NCBI RefSeq assembly: GCF_040183065.1
Contig: NC_091124.1
Coordinates: 65,736,001-65,800,000, forward strand
Direction: 5' to 3'
Origin: Periplaneta americana
Taxonomy: Eukaryota > Arthropoda > Insecta > Blattodea > Blattidae
DNA: 64,000 nucleotides
The notes beneath the pieces are model-generated. The model ran no database searches, was not told the origin of the DNA, and saw nothing but the letters and a program-made list of their open reading frames with translations. The position numbers and the translations under genes are program-made. This document shows positions 20,467 through 31,794 of the stretch, in pieces (position 1 is the stretch's first letter; every line of letters starts with the position of its first letter).

Positions 20467-22016
20467 GGCCGGGTGCACACAAAATCAGACGCGACGCGAC
20501 GCAACGTTTTGCTTTACAACGTCTCGCGACACCTTCACACGGTCTGCTAGCGACAACTGATTTACTGGCTGTGTGGGTTTGGAAAACTGGCCTAGGCTAG
20601 AAAATGGCGCCATTGAAAGAAGACTGTCTATATAAGAAATTCTATTTTATTTGGTTATTATTTCCCAAGAACGCCTACGCCTAAAAATCTATCCGATTGA
20701 AAGCGTCTTAAAATTAAATATTACTAAAGTAATGCACAAACGTCATTTTTATGACTACTTCACGGCTCACAATAAAGAAATAATATATTAAATCAATAAT
20801 GAGTGATGGTACAGACCAGAGAAGTAGGCCTACTACAAATTATTATTATTAATAAATTATTATTCACTGGTGCTTTCATCTCATTTGCAATTTCTCACAA
20901 ATTTTTAGAAACTACATTATTGTCGTGATATTGTTTCAAAGACTGTACAGAACGTATCTTTCTTGTACTAAAACAACTAATTTATCCGCATCGAGCTCCA
21001 GTATGAATACTGTTCACTACACAAGAATAGTATTTGTAGATAGTGAAAGCAAATACTTTACTATAATAATACCGGACAGCTAGCAGTTCTGCGCGCGAAC
21101 GACACTGGTGCTGCTACCTAGGCGGCCGGTGTGGAGATACTCGCGAAACAAGCTGTAATCAACTGCAATGTATATTGTTGCTGGGCTAGTTAATAGTTTT
21201 ATTAATTGGTGCTGTGTTAAAAGTCAGAGTGTATATGTGCTGTTTATAATTGCTACAATTAGAGTATTACAAATTGCTCCAAACCGACTTTCGTTTTCCG
21301 AGCGTTCATAAAACGTGAGTCAACAAAATTCTTTATTAGGTCTAATGCCTTTGGCTCTGTGTTCATAGAACAATAAAAATCAGCTTTTCTTATTTAAGCC
21401 TAATTAAATGAATAGAAGTTAAAATATATTGGAAGTTTAAGGTTTTAGCAAATTAAGTTTTATTGCTGTCCACATGCCTTTACTAATTATTACAAGCCTC
21501 AGATTACTACCATTTTTATCTTTCCAGTTGTCAGCAATGGATATATAAAGCGTTATTGTAAATTCATTCTTAATGTCAGAATTAATTTTATCTTAGTAAA
21601 GCAAAGAAAAAATATGCAATATTTCTCATAATATGCAGCTTTGATATAAAATAATGTTACATTAAATACAGAACTATTCAATTAATATTTGTATTTGTGG
21701 ACGTAATTCCACGCCGCTCCGCTAGATGTGAAGTCCGTGGTATTTCGCACTCACGTTAATGTTGCTAGTATAGGCTACAGCTGTCCGGTATTATTATAAT
21801 AAGGTATTTGGTGAAAGCGTGCAATCATAGCCACTACTAACGCATGCGCAGTACACTGCAGCTATCAGACTGTCTCCTCGCGACGAACTTCAAGCAGTCA
21901 TTCGATGTTGTCTCTCCGTGTCTCCTCGTGTCTGTTCGCAATCATCGCGCCGCGTCTGATGTTGTGTGCATCACATCATAAAAATCAATGGGAGACAAGT
22001 ACCATCAGACTCGGCC
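20467..22016. mobile_element. Harbinger-type non-autonomous element with TTA duplication
   Basis: TTA flanks both sides (20464-20466 and 22017-22019). The ends are GGCCGGGTGCACAC and, in inverse, GGCCGAGTCTGATG. Further in, both arms share a GTGCACACAA-like stretch followed by ATCAGACGCG(A/G)CGCGA, offset by about 50 bp on the right. A 3-bp TWA duplication with GG(G)C-rich ends is typical of PIF/Harbinger. No transposase frame was found in its 1.55 kb. A second inverted-repeat element is nested at 21062-21798. Confidence 0.65.
21062..21798. mobile_element. Nested inverted-repeat element (20-bp perfect TIRs)
   Basis: TATAATAATACCGGACAGCT at 21062-21081 is exactly inverted at 21779-21798. The roughly 700 bp between carries no recognisable frame. 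It lies wholly inside the Harbinger-type element, so it is the younger insertion or an internal part of that family. Confidence 0.65.
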
Positions 22017-22509
22017 TTAGAATTTATTACTTAACGCTTAAAATTTCATATTTCAACGTGAAACGTGATCAAAATTTTCCCCAACCGTAAAGCAAATGTC
22101 ACGTAATGTATGGCGAATCCTTGGCCTCACCTCATCTCGCTTGACTTGCTCCACAGCTTAAGCTTTAATGCCGATGTAAGATCTATGGAATACAAACAAT
22201 GAAAAAGAAATGAAATAACTCTTCATTCATAACATGCATATTTATGTAATACCATAGTCTGTCTAATGATGTGTTCTTAAATGTTCTCAATTAGTCCTGA
22301 AGATGACTTTCTAAGTCGAAAAACTTTGTCGTTAACTATTACGTGATATAATATATTTTTTAAATAGATAAATTTATTTATGATAAGTTACACACGATTT
22401 TCAAGTGAACCATATTGATGCTAAAAATACAGTAGATGGTGGGATTGTATTCAGCGGGGTTTGGAAAGCTCTGTATTAAGGAGATCGGCGGATAGAGATG
22501 AATGGAGGA

Positions 22510-22556
22510 GAGCCACGGCGGAGGCGAGAGCCCACTATGGGCTGTAGTGCCATGCA
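22510..22556 (+). mobile_element. Possible SINE 3'-end remnant (family 4)
   Basis: CACTATGGGCTGTAGTGCCATG resembles the 3' end of the SINE at 31795-32137 (TTCATGGGCTGTAGCGCCACGG). It is short and diverged. Confidence 0.3.
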
Positions 22557-22613
22557 AGAACAGAAATAAAATACTGAACAGCGTATTTTCGTGTGTTGCT
22601 AGTTGTGTAAGTA

Positions 22614-23723
22614 CAGGGACATCATTTTATTTTTACTACAATTTTTATTGTACCTGACTTTTTGAATGTACTTCACTCCCACCCCTTCTACTAAGTTCAA
22701 CCGTCCTCCACACAGATCCAAGACCGCATATACCGTCATAGTAGCCTTACGGTCATAGTAAACAGTACGTTCCAAAAATATGTTTGCGTTTTCCAGTGAC
22801 GAAAGAGCTTTCAATATTGCATCATTTTCCATTTGCCTACGTCGCAACCCGGTTTCCCCCACTTGCTTCTATTCGCCTCTCTGTAATGCTAGCGGCTGGG
22901 CTGTCTTAGCTCTTTTCTGAGAACATTAATTTCTCTTAGGAATTGGACGTCTACGTAATATTATACCCATACAATTGTTTAAAATCACTTAAATAAAAGG
23001 GGCTCGTTAAGTAATTAACTGTCACGTGATTTCCTCCCTTTCTACGACGCTGCGACGTAACCACTTGGACGGACAGTAGATAGCACGTTTGAGTAATTTT
23101 ATCTATTCGGATCGGGCAGAAGTGAAGATTGAATTTACAGTGCGTAAGGTCTCTTTTATGGAGTAGGCACAGAATTATTTCAACATGGGTTACTGATACG
23201 AAGTTCGAACCTGGTAATTAGAATTACGTACAATAGTCTATAGTGCGATAATATGCAAATTAGAACTGAAGCCTGTATCGAAATGAACCGCCACTATTTT
23301 CAAAAATGTGTTTAAATATCCATATTATGATTATTTTTTCAATTTAACTTCATTCTCTATAGTGTACGCTAATGTGCTGTAGACAGTATAATATACACTG
23401 CATAATGAATACATCCGCATGGATAGCTCAGTACGTGAGTAAAAACACTCAATGTTAATACTGTACTGTATTTTAATTAAACAAAAACCTAATGAAAATT
23501 ATCAAACTCAAAATCACGATATTTCCTAGTTTTCGTAAATGGATGAACTACTTTTCTTCCTTCCTATACCTAGTAAAGTGATTTGTTTGTATTTTACGCC
23601 AGTATCATCGAACTCCAGTTGTGGAAGGGGGTAGCAAACGGTGTTTTCGGTTCTTAATCGTTGATCAAAAGGTATAGCCAGGTTAATATTAGAAATGTTA
23701 GTAAAAATAAAATGATGTCCCTG
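22614..23723. mobile_element. TIR element family 'CAGGGACATCATTTT', copy A
   Basis: It begins CAGGGACATCATTTTATTTT and ends with the inverse, AATAAAATGATGTCCCTG, flanked by TA on both sides (22612-22613 and 23724-23725). Copy B is at 47605. Both share a subterminal TTTTTATTGTACCTG and, near the other end, GCCAGGTTAAT(A/G)TTA. No transposase motif appears in 1.1 kb. The TA target and TIR suggest a Tc1/mariner-type non-autonomous family. Confidence 0.85.
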
Positions 23724-23725
23724 TA

Positions 23726-24477
23726 CTAATCAACAGGAAGAGGATGAAGAGAGATTCGTGAAAAGTTTCCGGAGTGCGAGTTCGATCGCGTTCCGAGATT
23801 CATAAACTAGTCAATACGTCCAAAACGAAAGGCTCTCTACTGAATAAAAAAGTCCAAAAAATCTTACAGTGTTAATGCGTGAAAGATTGAATTAGCAGAG
23901 AAATTGCAAGAATTCTCTAGGATGAATAGGAAAATCATGACACGCTAGAAACCTTGTATTGGCGCTAATGGAGAACATTTCGAGCACCTGCTGTAGTGTA
24001 GTAAGTCAGATATATATTTTTTTAAATTTCCATTTATTTATAATAGCTGTTCTTTTGTTTCGTACGTTGGCATTGAACAGTCGGGGCCTGCCTTCTCAGT
24101 CCGATTACAGGGCACAGTTCCAGCTAACACGTTGCTGCTTGCCGAAGCCAGAATGTGGGAACAACCGAGTACAACCGTTAGAATTGTACTAGATTTGTTC
24201 CTGCAGTAGTTTCCAGCGTTTTCAACCTTCAAGAGCATCCTAACATCGACTTTACTGTTCGTGGAGCGATAACTTCAAACTCTGACTAGCCTACTTGGGA
24301 TTAAAGTCAGGCGTTCTTGCAGCAAATGAAACCGTCACCAAACTATTTCCTGGCGGTCAGAAAAATTTGCGGATCAAGTGCAAACCAATCTCTAACCACA
24401 GTGACGCATGCGCATTGAGATAGTTGTGCTTTACTTTTATCCACTGGAGTGGCACACGCGTACTTTTTACATTAGTA
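23726..24477. other. Intergenic DNA, nothing recognised
   Basis: I found no supported feature. The short open frames have no motif. Confidence 0.4.
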
Positions 24478-25328
24478 CAGAGTCTTTCATAAGTAACGAG
24501 TCTATTAAAAAATCAACTATTTTTGATAATTTTTTGAAATGATGTTTATCCTCACGAGAAAGAATCCTTCCTGGTGCCGTAGAGTCGATTTGGAAACAAA
24601 CACCCCCTCCTCCCACCGCCATAGGACGCTACTTATCCATGTATAATGTGCATTTGATGCCAACTTAAAATAACTGGAGCATGGCCTTCTATACGCCAAG
24701 AATAATGGCACGCATTGTTGTGATAGACTGAAATGATAAAATGCCACGCAGCCGCTTAACGTTATTACATAAGAGAAAAATTGCTGCCTGGTTTGAACTT
24801 AGAAACAGTGTCGCTCAAATTAAGCATCTATTCCATAGACGAATTGTTTCCAGGTAGGTGGATCGGTCGCACAGGCCCAATCCGTTAGTCTCCGCGATCA
24901 CCTCATTTGACTCCCCTGGACTACTTTCTCTGGGGACTCATCAAGGATAGTGTCTATGCAACTAAGCCATGCACCATTTTTGAATTAGTGGCACGAATTG
25001 AACACACATACGATACAAAATAATGGTTACGCCTTACATACTCACCAGAACCCATGAAGATTTCAACAGAAGGGAAGAGATTTTGAAAACTGCACATCAT
25101 AATTTGTCAACAATTGAGACTGTTTTTACATTTATGTGTTTAATAAAGGTTTAATACGCTAAGCAATCTTTCGTTTAATAGCTCTGGCGGCGAGGGGAGG
25201 GGGTGTTTGTTTCCAAATCAACTGTACGGCACCGGAAAGGGTTCTTTCTCGTGAGGACGAATATTATTTCAAAAAATAACCCAAAATAGTTATTTTTTCA
25301 ATAGACTCGTTACTTATGAAAGACCCTG
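24478..25328 (+). mobile_element. Tc1/mariner-type element with roughly 150-bp TIRs and TA duplication
   Basis: The left end CAGAGTCTTTCATAAGTAAC and the right end (inverse CAGGGTCTTTCATAAGTAAC) remain alike for about 150 bp, through CTCACGAGAAAGAA and TTTGGAAACAAACACCCCCT. TA flanks both sides (24476-24477 and 25329-25330). Inside lie transposase pieces on the plus strand. The 851-bp length shows a large internal deletion. Confidence 0.88.
24740..25090 (+). pseudogene. Mariner-type transposase relic inside the long-TIR element
   Basis: Plus-strand pieces: RSRLTLLHKRKIAAWFELRN and SVAQIKHLFHRR (an N-terminal helix-turn-helix) are followed almost directly by GRWIGRTGPI, SPRSPHLTPLDYFLWGLIKD and SVYATKPCTIFELVARIEHT, from the C-terminal third. 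In the family WIGRxGPxxWPPRSPDLTPxDFFLWG ends the catalytic core; here His replaces the Asp (SPHLTP). The first two catalytic Asp residues fall in the deleted middle. The remainder, to about 25090, has stops. It is inactive. Confidence 0.82.
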
Positions 25329-25330
25329 TA

Positions 25331-26246
25331 TTTTATGTTTCCATACTTATCTATATTTTGTTATTAAAATATACTGTGAAATGTAATTACAATCTTCAAT
25401 ATACGAAATTAGTAAATTGTTTTACAGTAAATGAGTGTTCGTGCAGTGATGTTTTGAAATTAATTTCAAACCGATCATCGCTGATCATGCGATACTTGAG
25501 GTTGGAAGAGGAACAAACCTACTGTATACGGATTGTCACCTAAAGTAATGAATCAACCTATGGCAACTCATCTGTAACTCGCATAGCTAAGTAGACATGT
25601 TATAACAGCAGGTATCTCGCAGGATTCGAAGCGAAACACTTACCTGAATTGATAGCTTGCATTTCGATCAATAGCGACGAATCCACGTCAGCTATTCCTT
25701 GCAACTTTTGAAACTCCCAGAAACATTAATCTGGGAAGTCAAACTAATGAATATAATGTCTTTTGGAGGAACGGGGCCCAAAAGCTAGCGTTCTAGCATC
25801 TGCAGGTGCTATTATACCTTAACGCACCTGTATTTTTTAAAATCCGAATGGCAGATTCTTTGCAGACATCTTGACCAGCTAAGTGGCGTCGTCAGTCCAG
25901 CCAACATTACAGGTTTGACAGATTTAAGGTTTCGATGAGGTCTCGCTAGAGTGCCTTTCCATCCGTCCGAAAACGTACATCTTCTCAGATTAATTCCATC
26001 TGTCCACCAGTCACAATACATCACGCTGCACCGTTTTGGGTTAATACTGTTGAAATGGTTATGAATGTTGAAATGGAGGAGAGAAGGGTGAAATAATCGA
26101 GGGCAACAGGAGAACTCCGACAGAAATCCTCTTCCTCAGCCTTTGTTTTGTCCACCACAAATACGACTTCGCTATCGTCGAGATTCCAAAGCAGGTCCGC
26201 AGGTGTCGAAACATTGTTTGTCAACAGAGCTAGAATGGTAGTTATT
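25331..26246. other. Intergenic DNA with two unexplained minus-strand frames
   Basis: Minus-strand frames at 25812-26024 (CDWWTDGINLRRCTFSDGW) and 26021-26224 overlap by four bases and have a slightly more protein-like composition than the surroundings. I recognise no domain, splice context or repeat. Either chance frames or a decayed coding piece is possible. Confidence 0.25.
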
Positions 26247-26493
26247 TCTATTTAGTTTATTTTAGGATGCTTTATCAACTGTGATGCTATCTAGCGTCTG
26301 AGTGAATTGAAGGTGACAGTGCCAGCGAAATGAATCCGGGGTCAGTTCTGAAAGTTAGCTAGCATTTGATTGTAATGGGTTGAGGGAAAATCCAGGAAAA
26401 AACCTCAACCAGGTAATTTGTCCCAATCAGGATTTGAACCCGGACCCTCTCGTTTCACAGTCAGACATGCTAACCGTTACTTCACAGCGATGC
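26247..26493 (-). mobile_element. tRNA-derived SINE (family 1), diverged copy
   Basis: The minus-strand head carries GTAACGGTTAGCATGTC and GGGTTCAAATCCTG; body and tail motifs match the 13840 copy (CTCAACC, TTTCGCTGG, AGCGTCTGAGTG complement order). There are more substitutions than in the 45437 copy. Confidence 0.85.
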
Positions 26494-27334
26494 ACGGCAG
26501 TTACTTTGATGTTTCAGTAATAACCAGGCTTAGGTCAGAGACAACTTAAGAATAAAGTGAAGTTACAGTGCAACGGAGTATAGATGGAGTGAGGTGGCGC
26601 ATTGAGTTTTCATTACACGTGCGTTATTGATGATTAGTGTAATATATAGATAATCGGCGATGTACGCAATGGAAGGGGAAAGGAACTGGCCAACTGTACC
26701 CAATATCTCTTGACCTAGTTGCCTCATAAGTGGTGCCTTGTTGGTGTCACTTGTGAGGTTCAGACCTGTCTTCGGATAGTTAACTAAACAACAACAATAT
26801 ACTGTAGCATGAGAATGTGATCCTTCCGCTTACTAGTTCGTACAAACTTATCATTGTTTGTATATCGATTAAAACAGAGTATGATTTTAATTTCTAATTT
26901 TACGAAACTAAAACGTTTCTCACAAAACGAAAATTAGAACGTTATTACCAGGCTTAAGACCCAGGACACTTTAGCAACCAATGTACGCACAACTTGACTA
27001 TAGAGTTCCTTGAACATAGTATACAGACATACTGTGAATGTAACAACGACGTCAATGTGCTTCGTTATATTCTACTGTTAATAGTACAATCTAGTGACGG
27101 TGGAAAATGAAGTAGGATATATAACTCATAAGTTTCCATGTCCCTCGGCGACGTTGAAGGCGTTTGCGTTACAATGAACAACCATGTAAATACTTGCAAC
27201 TAAGGAAGATATTAGTGAAGTGCTTTGTGTGGAGTGTGGGATTGTATGGAGAAGAAACATGAACATTACGATGAAGTGAAGAAAGGCGATTGCAAGCATT
27301 TGAAATGTGAATATGGAGAAGGATGGAGCGTGTG
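26494..27334. other. Intergenic DNA, nothing recognised
   Basis: I saw no motif. The minus-strand frame overlapping the next relic (27169-27438) is a low-complexity antisense frame. Confidence 0.4.
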
Positions 27335-27630
27335 AAATGGACAGACAGAATAAGGAATGAAACTGTATTGAAAGAGAGGGTGAAGAAAGAATGATGCTGA
27401 CAGTGATCAGGAAGAGAGAAAGGAATTGATTGGGTCACTAGCTAAGAAGAAAATGCCTACTGGAGGATGTACTGAAAGGAATGGTGAACGGAAGAAGAGT
27501 TCGGGGTAGAACAAGATATCAGATGATAGACGACATTACGATACATGAATCCTAAGAGAAAGGCAGAAAATAGATAAGATTGGAGAATGCTGGGTTTGCA
27601 GTGAAAGACTTGTCATGTGGCAGAACACTA
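27335..27630 (+). pseudogene. LINE RT C-terminal tail with (TATG)n tail
   Basis: Across frames the plus strand yields LTVIRKRERNWIGS, MVNGRRVRGRTRYQMIDDIT and ENAGFAVKDLSCG. This order (an RKxNWIGHxLR-like stretch, then EGRRxRGRxRYQMxDDI, then a W/R-rich end with KxCHxAEH) matches the C-terminus of RTE-type reverse transcriptases as I know them. Frames shift at least twice. The (TATG)n array that follows directly is probably the element's tail. An antisense fragment of the same family is at 10825-11052. The RT core is missing. Confidence 0.65.
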
Positions 27631-27716
27631 TGTATGTATGTATGTATGTATGTATGTATGTATGTATGTATGTATGTATGTATGTATGTATGTATGTATG
27701 TATGTATGCATGCATG
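27631..27716. repeat. (TATG)n microsatellite
   Basis: This is a TATG run of about 20 units with TGCA variants at the right end, directly after an RT tail relic. The plus-strand frame through it (MYVCMYVC...) is an artefact. Confidence 0.95.
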
Positions 27717-29066
27717 TAATTATTTTATTTTTGAGAATGGTGATAGGAAATTTCCTGTAACTTTTTTTCTTTCCCCTCAGGTGATTGTTTAAAAAAATAA
27801 TATGTAATAATTTACCATCTACTCCTTTTTAACGCCTGTCTCAATCTCGTATTAACTACACATAACAATTGATTGTTTATACCTCATTCATAAACTCGTT
27901 TTTCTCAACAGAGTGACAAAAGGTATTATTTATCTGAAGTTAAAACGCAAATGACTTAAACATCTTATGATTTTCCTAAACTTATAATACTGATATCGTC
28001 GCTGTTATTCGAAAACCTCGTAAAATCGAGTTCACCTGAAAGACAAAGAAGAAAAATCCAGAAATAAAGAAGACATTGATAAAGGACGGATGTTCATATG
28101 TCCAAATATATTTTTGTAATTGTGTTCCCTGTGCAGAATTATTACCCATCTAATATAGAATGAATGGATTAATACAATTTTTCAGGTTTGGAATAACAGT
28201 CTGTAGAAGAGGACAATCCGAGATATAGCTACAATGAAACGGAATGATTTTTATTTCGTTTCGAATTCGCTATGGAATAAACGAAATTGCAAGCTTACAC
28301 AAAGGATTCGTATTGCTGTACAAAAATCATGTGGCTATGAATGAGAATCTGCCAAAATTACAACTTTTTACATTCGAAGTATTTTGTTCCAAAAGTGCAC
28401 AATAACGAAACAGAACAAAGCAACATATCTAGTATTTAATAATAGAACATGGGTCATCTGTACTGTAATGACAAAGGACAAAGAACAGCGAAAACTATTA
28501 AAATAATAATTGAGTACTGAATCGGGAAAAAAAATGAAAGCTCATCATAGTTTGGGTAGCAATAAACAGGGAACTGTAACTCATCTCTTATGAATTATTG
28601 ATTGCTGTGATGACAAAACGTTATATTTACTTTTTAAACATTACTTGTCAAATTTTACTGTCCGCTTTTCTAGAGAGCGCGAGTTATTTCATGCCCAGCG
28701 CGTTCCCAGGAAACATTTTCACTTTATCACTTTTACATTACTACTTATTTTTCATGTGTTAGATAACTGTTACCTGAATAATCGCCATAGTAGAAGTCAT
28801 TGCTACTTCAGACATCCTACACAATTTTAATAATTTAATTTTAGTTCTTAAAAAGTTTAGGTAAACAAATTTAAAATTTTCTTACGCTTTACGTTGGATA
28901 TTTAATTGTAAATTGATTAACTATAAAATTGTTATTTTATATAATAATAATTAAAATACTTCCTATTATTTTCTGTATTCTTCTCATATATTTTCCTATA
29001 TACTATCATCACATACTTAAATATATTCGTATTGAGGTTACAATTTTGTTTCTGTTTCTTTAATTA
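27717..29066. other. AT-rich intergenic DNA, nothing recognised
   Basis: 1.3 kb with short unsupported frames only. Confidence 0.4.
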
Positions 29067-29280
29067 GGGGAGAGTCGGGTAGTATCGGACATCGGGTAAT
29101 ATCTGACTGTGAGTTTCTTTCATCTACCACACGATGATAGTACCTGATTGACATGGTTATGTTTCTGTGATGACGCATAGAGAAACGTAACCATGTCATT
29201 CAGGTACTACCATATGGTGGTAGATGAAAGAAACGCACTGTCCGATACTACCCGATGTCCGATACTACCCGACTCTCTCC
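29067..29280. mobile_element. 214-bp hairpin MITE with GGGTAGTATCGG repeats
   Basis: The arms are nearly perfect inverses from GGGGAGAGTCGGGTAGTATC to GATACTACCCGACTCTCTCC, about 100 bp each around a short centre near 29173. TA flanks both sides (29065-29066 and 29281-29282). Each arm contains two direct copies of a CGGGTA(G/A)TATCGGAC-like unit. It would form a long RNA hairpin if transcribed. Confidence 0.85.
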
Positions 29281-29282
29281 TA

Positions 29283-29654
29283 AATGTTTCATGCGACATG
29301 TTTAGTACATTAACTAAATTATTAAACTATTGCATTGTTTATCTTGTAGTTATATTTTTGAAGGAAGAATATAATAACATAATGTAAATTATGTACTTAA
29401 TTCGTAATGTCAATCTGGGCTATGTTATATTTTATCATAAGTGCTTATTTTTTAAACGTATCAAGAACAAAAACTAACCCAATGAACCAAAGTAAACCAA
29501 AACACACTTTCATAAAACTAAATGAATAAAAGGCTATTGTACAATGAGCTATGATGGTACAATAAGTCAGTGTTTAAAATACGAATGTTTTCGAAAAAGA
29601 AGAATATTTTCGCTATACAAAGTTTTCACATATGACGGTGTAGAAGGTAAGATT
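29283..29654. other. AT-rich intergenic DNA, nothing recognised
   Basis: I found no supported feature here. Confidence 0.4.
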
Positions 29655-29816
29655 TGATGGCCATAAATGAATGAATGAATAACTAAATAAATAAACAAAC
29701 AAATAAGTAAACAAATAAATAAGCAAGAAAGCAAATAAACAAAAAACGAAAGAACAAACAAACAAACAAGCAAATAAACAAACGAACAAGCAAACAAACA
29801 AATAAAATACAATAAA

Positions 29817-29865
<49 letters not shown>

Positions 29866-30225
29866 GCAAGCAAACAAACAAATAACTAAGTAACTAAATA
29901 ACTAAATAAATAACTACATAAACACACACAAGTAAATAAATAAATAAATAAATAAAATAAATAAATACATTGATTGATGGACGGATGGATACACAGACAG
30001 AGAGGCAGATAGATAGAAGGACAGATAGGCAGACAGACAGATATACAGAGATAGAGGGAGACAGACAAATCATTAGATAAATAAATACATAATTGAATAA
30101 TTAAATGAATACATACATTTATTCAATTTATGAATGAATGAATGAATGAATGTATAAACAAATGAACATATGAATAAAAAAATAAACTAAATAAACAAAC
30201 GAACAAATAATTAAATAAATATTCT
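29655..30225. repeat. (AAAT/AAAC)n tetranucleotide-rich block
   Basis: About 570 bp of AAAT, AAAC and AAGC-type units with a GA-rich middle (GACAGACAGA near 30030). The long minus-strand frames rich in Phe, Ile, Leu and Cys over this block are low-complexity artefacts, not membrane proteins. Confidence 0.9.
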
Positions 30226-30369
30226 ATTGGTAATTTATTTTCCTCTGGTGCTGATTGTTAACTGCAGTTGACAGATCCACTGATGATTCAGTTTCCAATG
30301 TATAAACTCTTAATTGGTCTTTTGCTGTAATTTATAATTCCTAATTATTTCTAAACATATGACTGTTAT

Positions 30370-30572
30370 GAATAATTTCGAGGGAAAAATTGTTCCGGGG
30401 CCGGGCATCGAACCCGGGACCTTTGGTTTAAAGTACCAACGCTCTACCAACTGAGCTACCCGGGAACTCTACCCAACACCGATCCAATTTTTCCCTCTAT
30501 ATCCACAGACCTCAAAGTGGGCTGACAACCGTCAAGCAACCAACTTCGAGTGCACACTAACTGCGTGTGACT
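30370..30572 (-). mobile_element. tRNA-derived SINE (family 2), left arm of an inverted pair
   Basis: On the minus strand a tRNA-like head occupies 30392-30467 with the A box TAGCTCAGTTGGTAGAGC and B box GGGTTCGATGCCCGG. It is nearly identical, in inverse, to 30682-30880. The predicted anticodon loop has C at position 33, where functional tRNAs almost always have U. The flanking ATAATTTCGAGGGAAAAATTG is the family's end. Confidence 0.85.
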
Positions 30573-30613
30573 TAAATTGTGGTTTTCTGTTAACGAACAG
30601 TGACGTGTATTAT

Positions 30614-30925
30614 GCAAATCAAGATTTCAGGTATAACTCTTTGTAAAGTTGATTTGAATAATTTCGAGGGAAAAATTGTTCACACGGAGTTAGTGTGCAC
30701 TCGAAGTTGGTTGCTTGACGGTTGTCAGCCCACTTTGAAGTCTGTGGATATAGAGGGAAAAATTGGATCGGTGTTGGGTAGAGTTCCCGGGTAGCTCAGT
30801 TGGTAGAGCGTTGGTACGTTAAACCAAAGGTCCCGGGTTCGATGCCCGGCCCCGGAACAATTTTTCCCTCGAAATTATTCAAATCAACTTTACAGGGAGT
30901 TATACCTGAAATCTTGATTTGCATA
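30614..30925 (+). mobile_element. tRNA-derived SINE (family 2), right arm with extra terminal inverted repeat
   Basis: On the plus strand the tRNA-like head is at 30783-30858. It can fold as a full cloverleaf (D stem GCTC/GAGC, anticodon stem TTGGT/ACCAA, T stem CCGGG/CCCGG), but the loop reads ACGTTAA, with C33. The unit starts ATGCAAATCAAGATTTCAGG at 30614, and this stretch of about 68 bp is inverted at 30857-30925. Confidence 0.85.
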
Positions 30926-31511
30926 TGACTTGTATTTATTGCTATTTTCCATAAATTCTAGAAGATATGCTGATATCATCTCATACCGACAGAGTAAATC
31001 GTAACATGAAGAATGTGCAGTTTAACTTGCACTGTTTATATACTTTTGCACTTGCATGTGGCCTGTCTTGCCGCAAGTCTCAAGATTTTATGGTAAACCG
31101 TAACTGCCGCTCGTAAATAATAAGTTCCCTCGTAAAGTAAATGGAAATTCATCGCTTTGCTGGAGTGCTTAGCAGCAAGTGAATGGACAGACACATTATC
31201 TGTGTAAAGAGATTGAAACGTCACAATTCAAAGTCATTATCTTAAACCTCGTTATGTTTTAAAACCAAATGTGTCTCTACTTCCCGCCTTACATTAAACT
31301 TCCCATCGATTTGTGAAGAAAAAGAAAGTGAATATAGGTCACAGATTTTGAAATATTACTAGAAGCGAAAACTGCAAAGAATGTCATGCATCATTTTCAG
31401 ACGAATTATAGAATTAAACAGCTATTCATTTTAGCTCAATTTAGGGGAGCAGGAAGTTAAGGATATAAAAAATGGGTATGACGGAAACCATATATGTACA
31501 TTTCCTTATTA
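30926..31511. other. AT-rich intergenic DNA, nothing recognised
   Basis: I found no supported feature here. Confidence 0.4.

Positions 31512-31577
<66 letters not shown>
31512..31577. repeat. (ATT)n microsatellite
   Basis: This is an uninterrupted ATT run. The poly-Leu frame through it is an artefact. No retroelement end was recognised beside it. Confidence 0.95.
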
Positions 31578-31794
31578 CATTATTTCGAAAATGTGTTATG
31601 TTTAGAATTTTATTAGGCTATATGACTGTTCATAATTTATTTTACATAAAGAATTTCAAAACACACACAAATCCTTTAATATGCACACAAATAAGAATAT
31701 GATCTTACATTTTCCGGGTTCATCATGAAAAACATTCCTTGCAATCCCAGATGCAAGAAATGTTATTTCATCTGTGTATGCATATAATGTAAGT

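Noticed and set aside
25812..26224. Possible host exons on the minus strand
   Set aside because: No recognisable domain, no convincing splice signals and modest length; kept only as an unexplained stretch.
27580..27792. Frame with repeated MYVC residues
   Set aside because: It is a translation of the (TATG)n microsatellite plus the preceding RT tail.
29567..30068. Long minus-strand frames rich in Phe, Leu, Ile, Tyr and Cys resembling membrane proteins
   Set aside because: They are translations of the (AAAT/AAAC)n block in all frames; open only because the repeat lacks stops on that strand.
30783..30858. A tRNA gene (also the inverse copy at 30392-30467 and the copy at 37836-37911)
   Set aside because: Cloverleaf and boxes are good, but C33, the surrounding SINE body and the multiple dispersed copies point to SINE heads.
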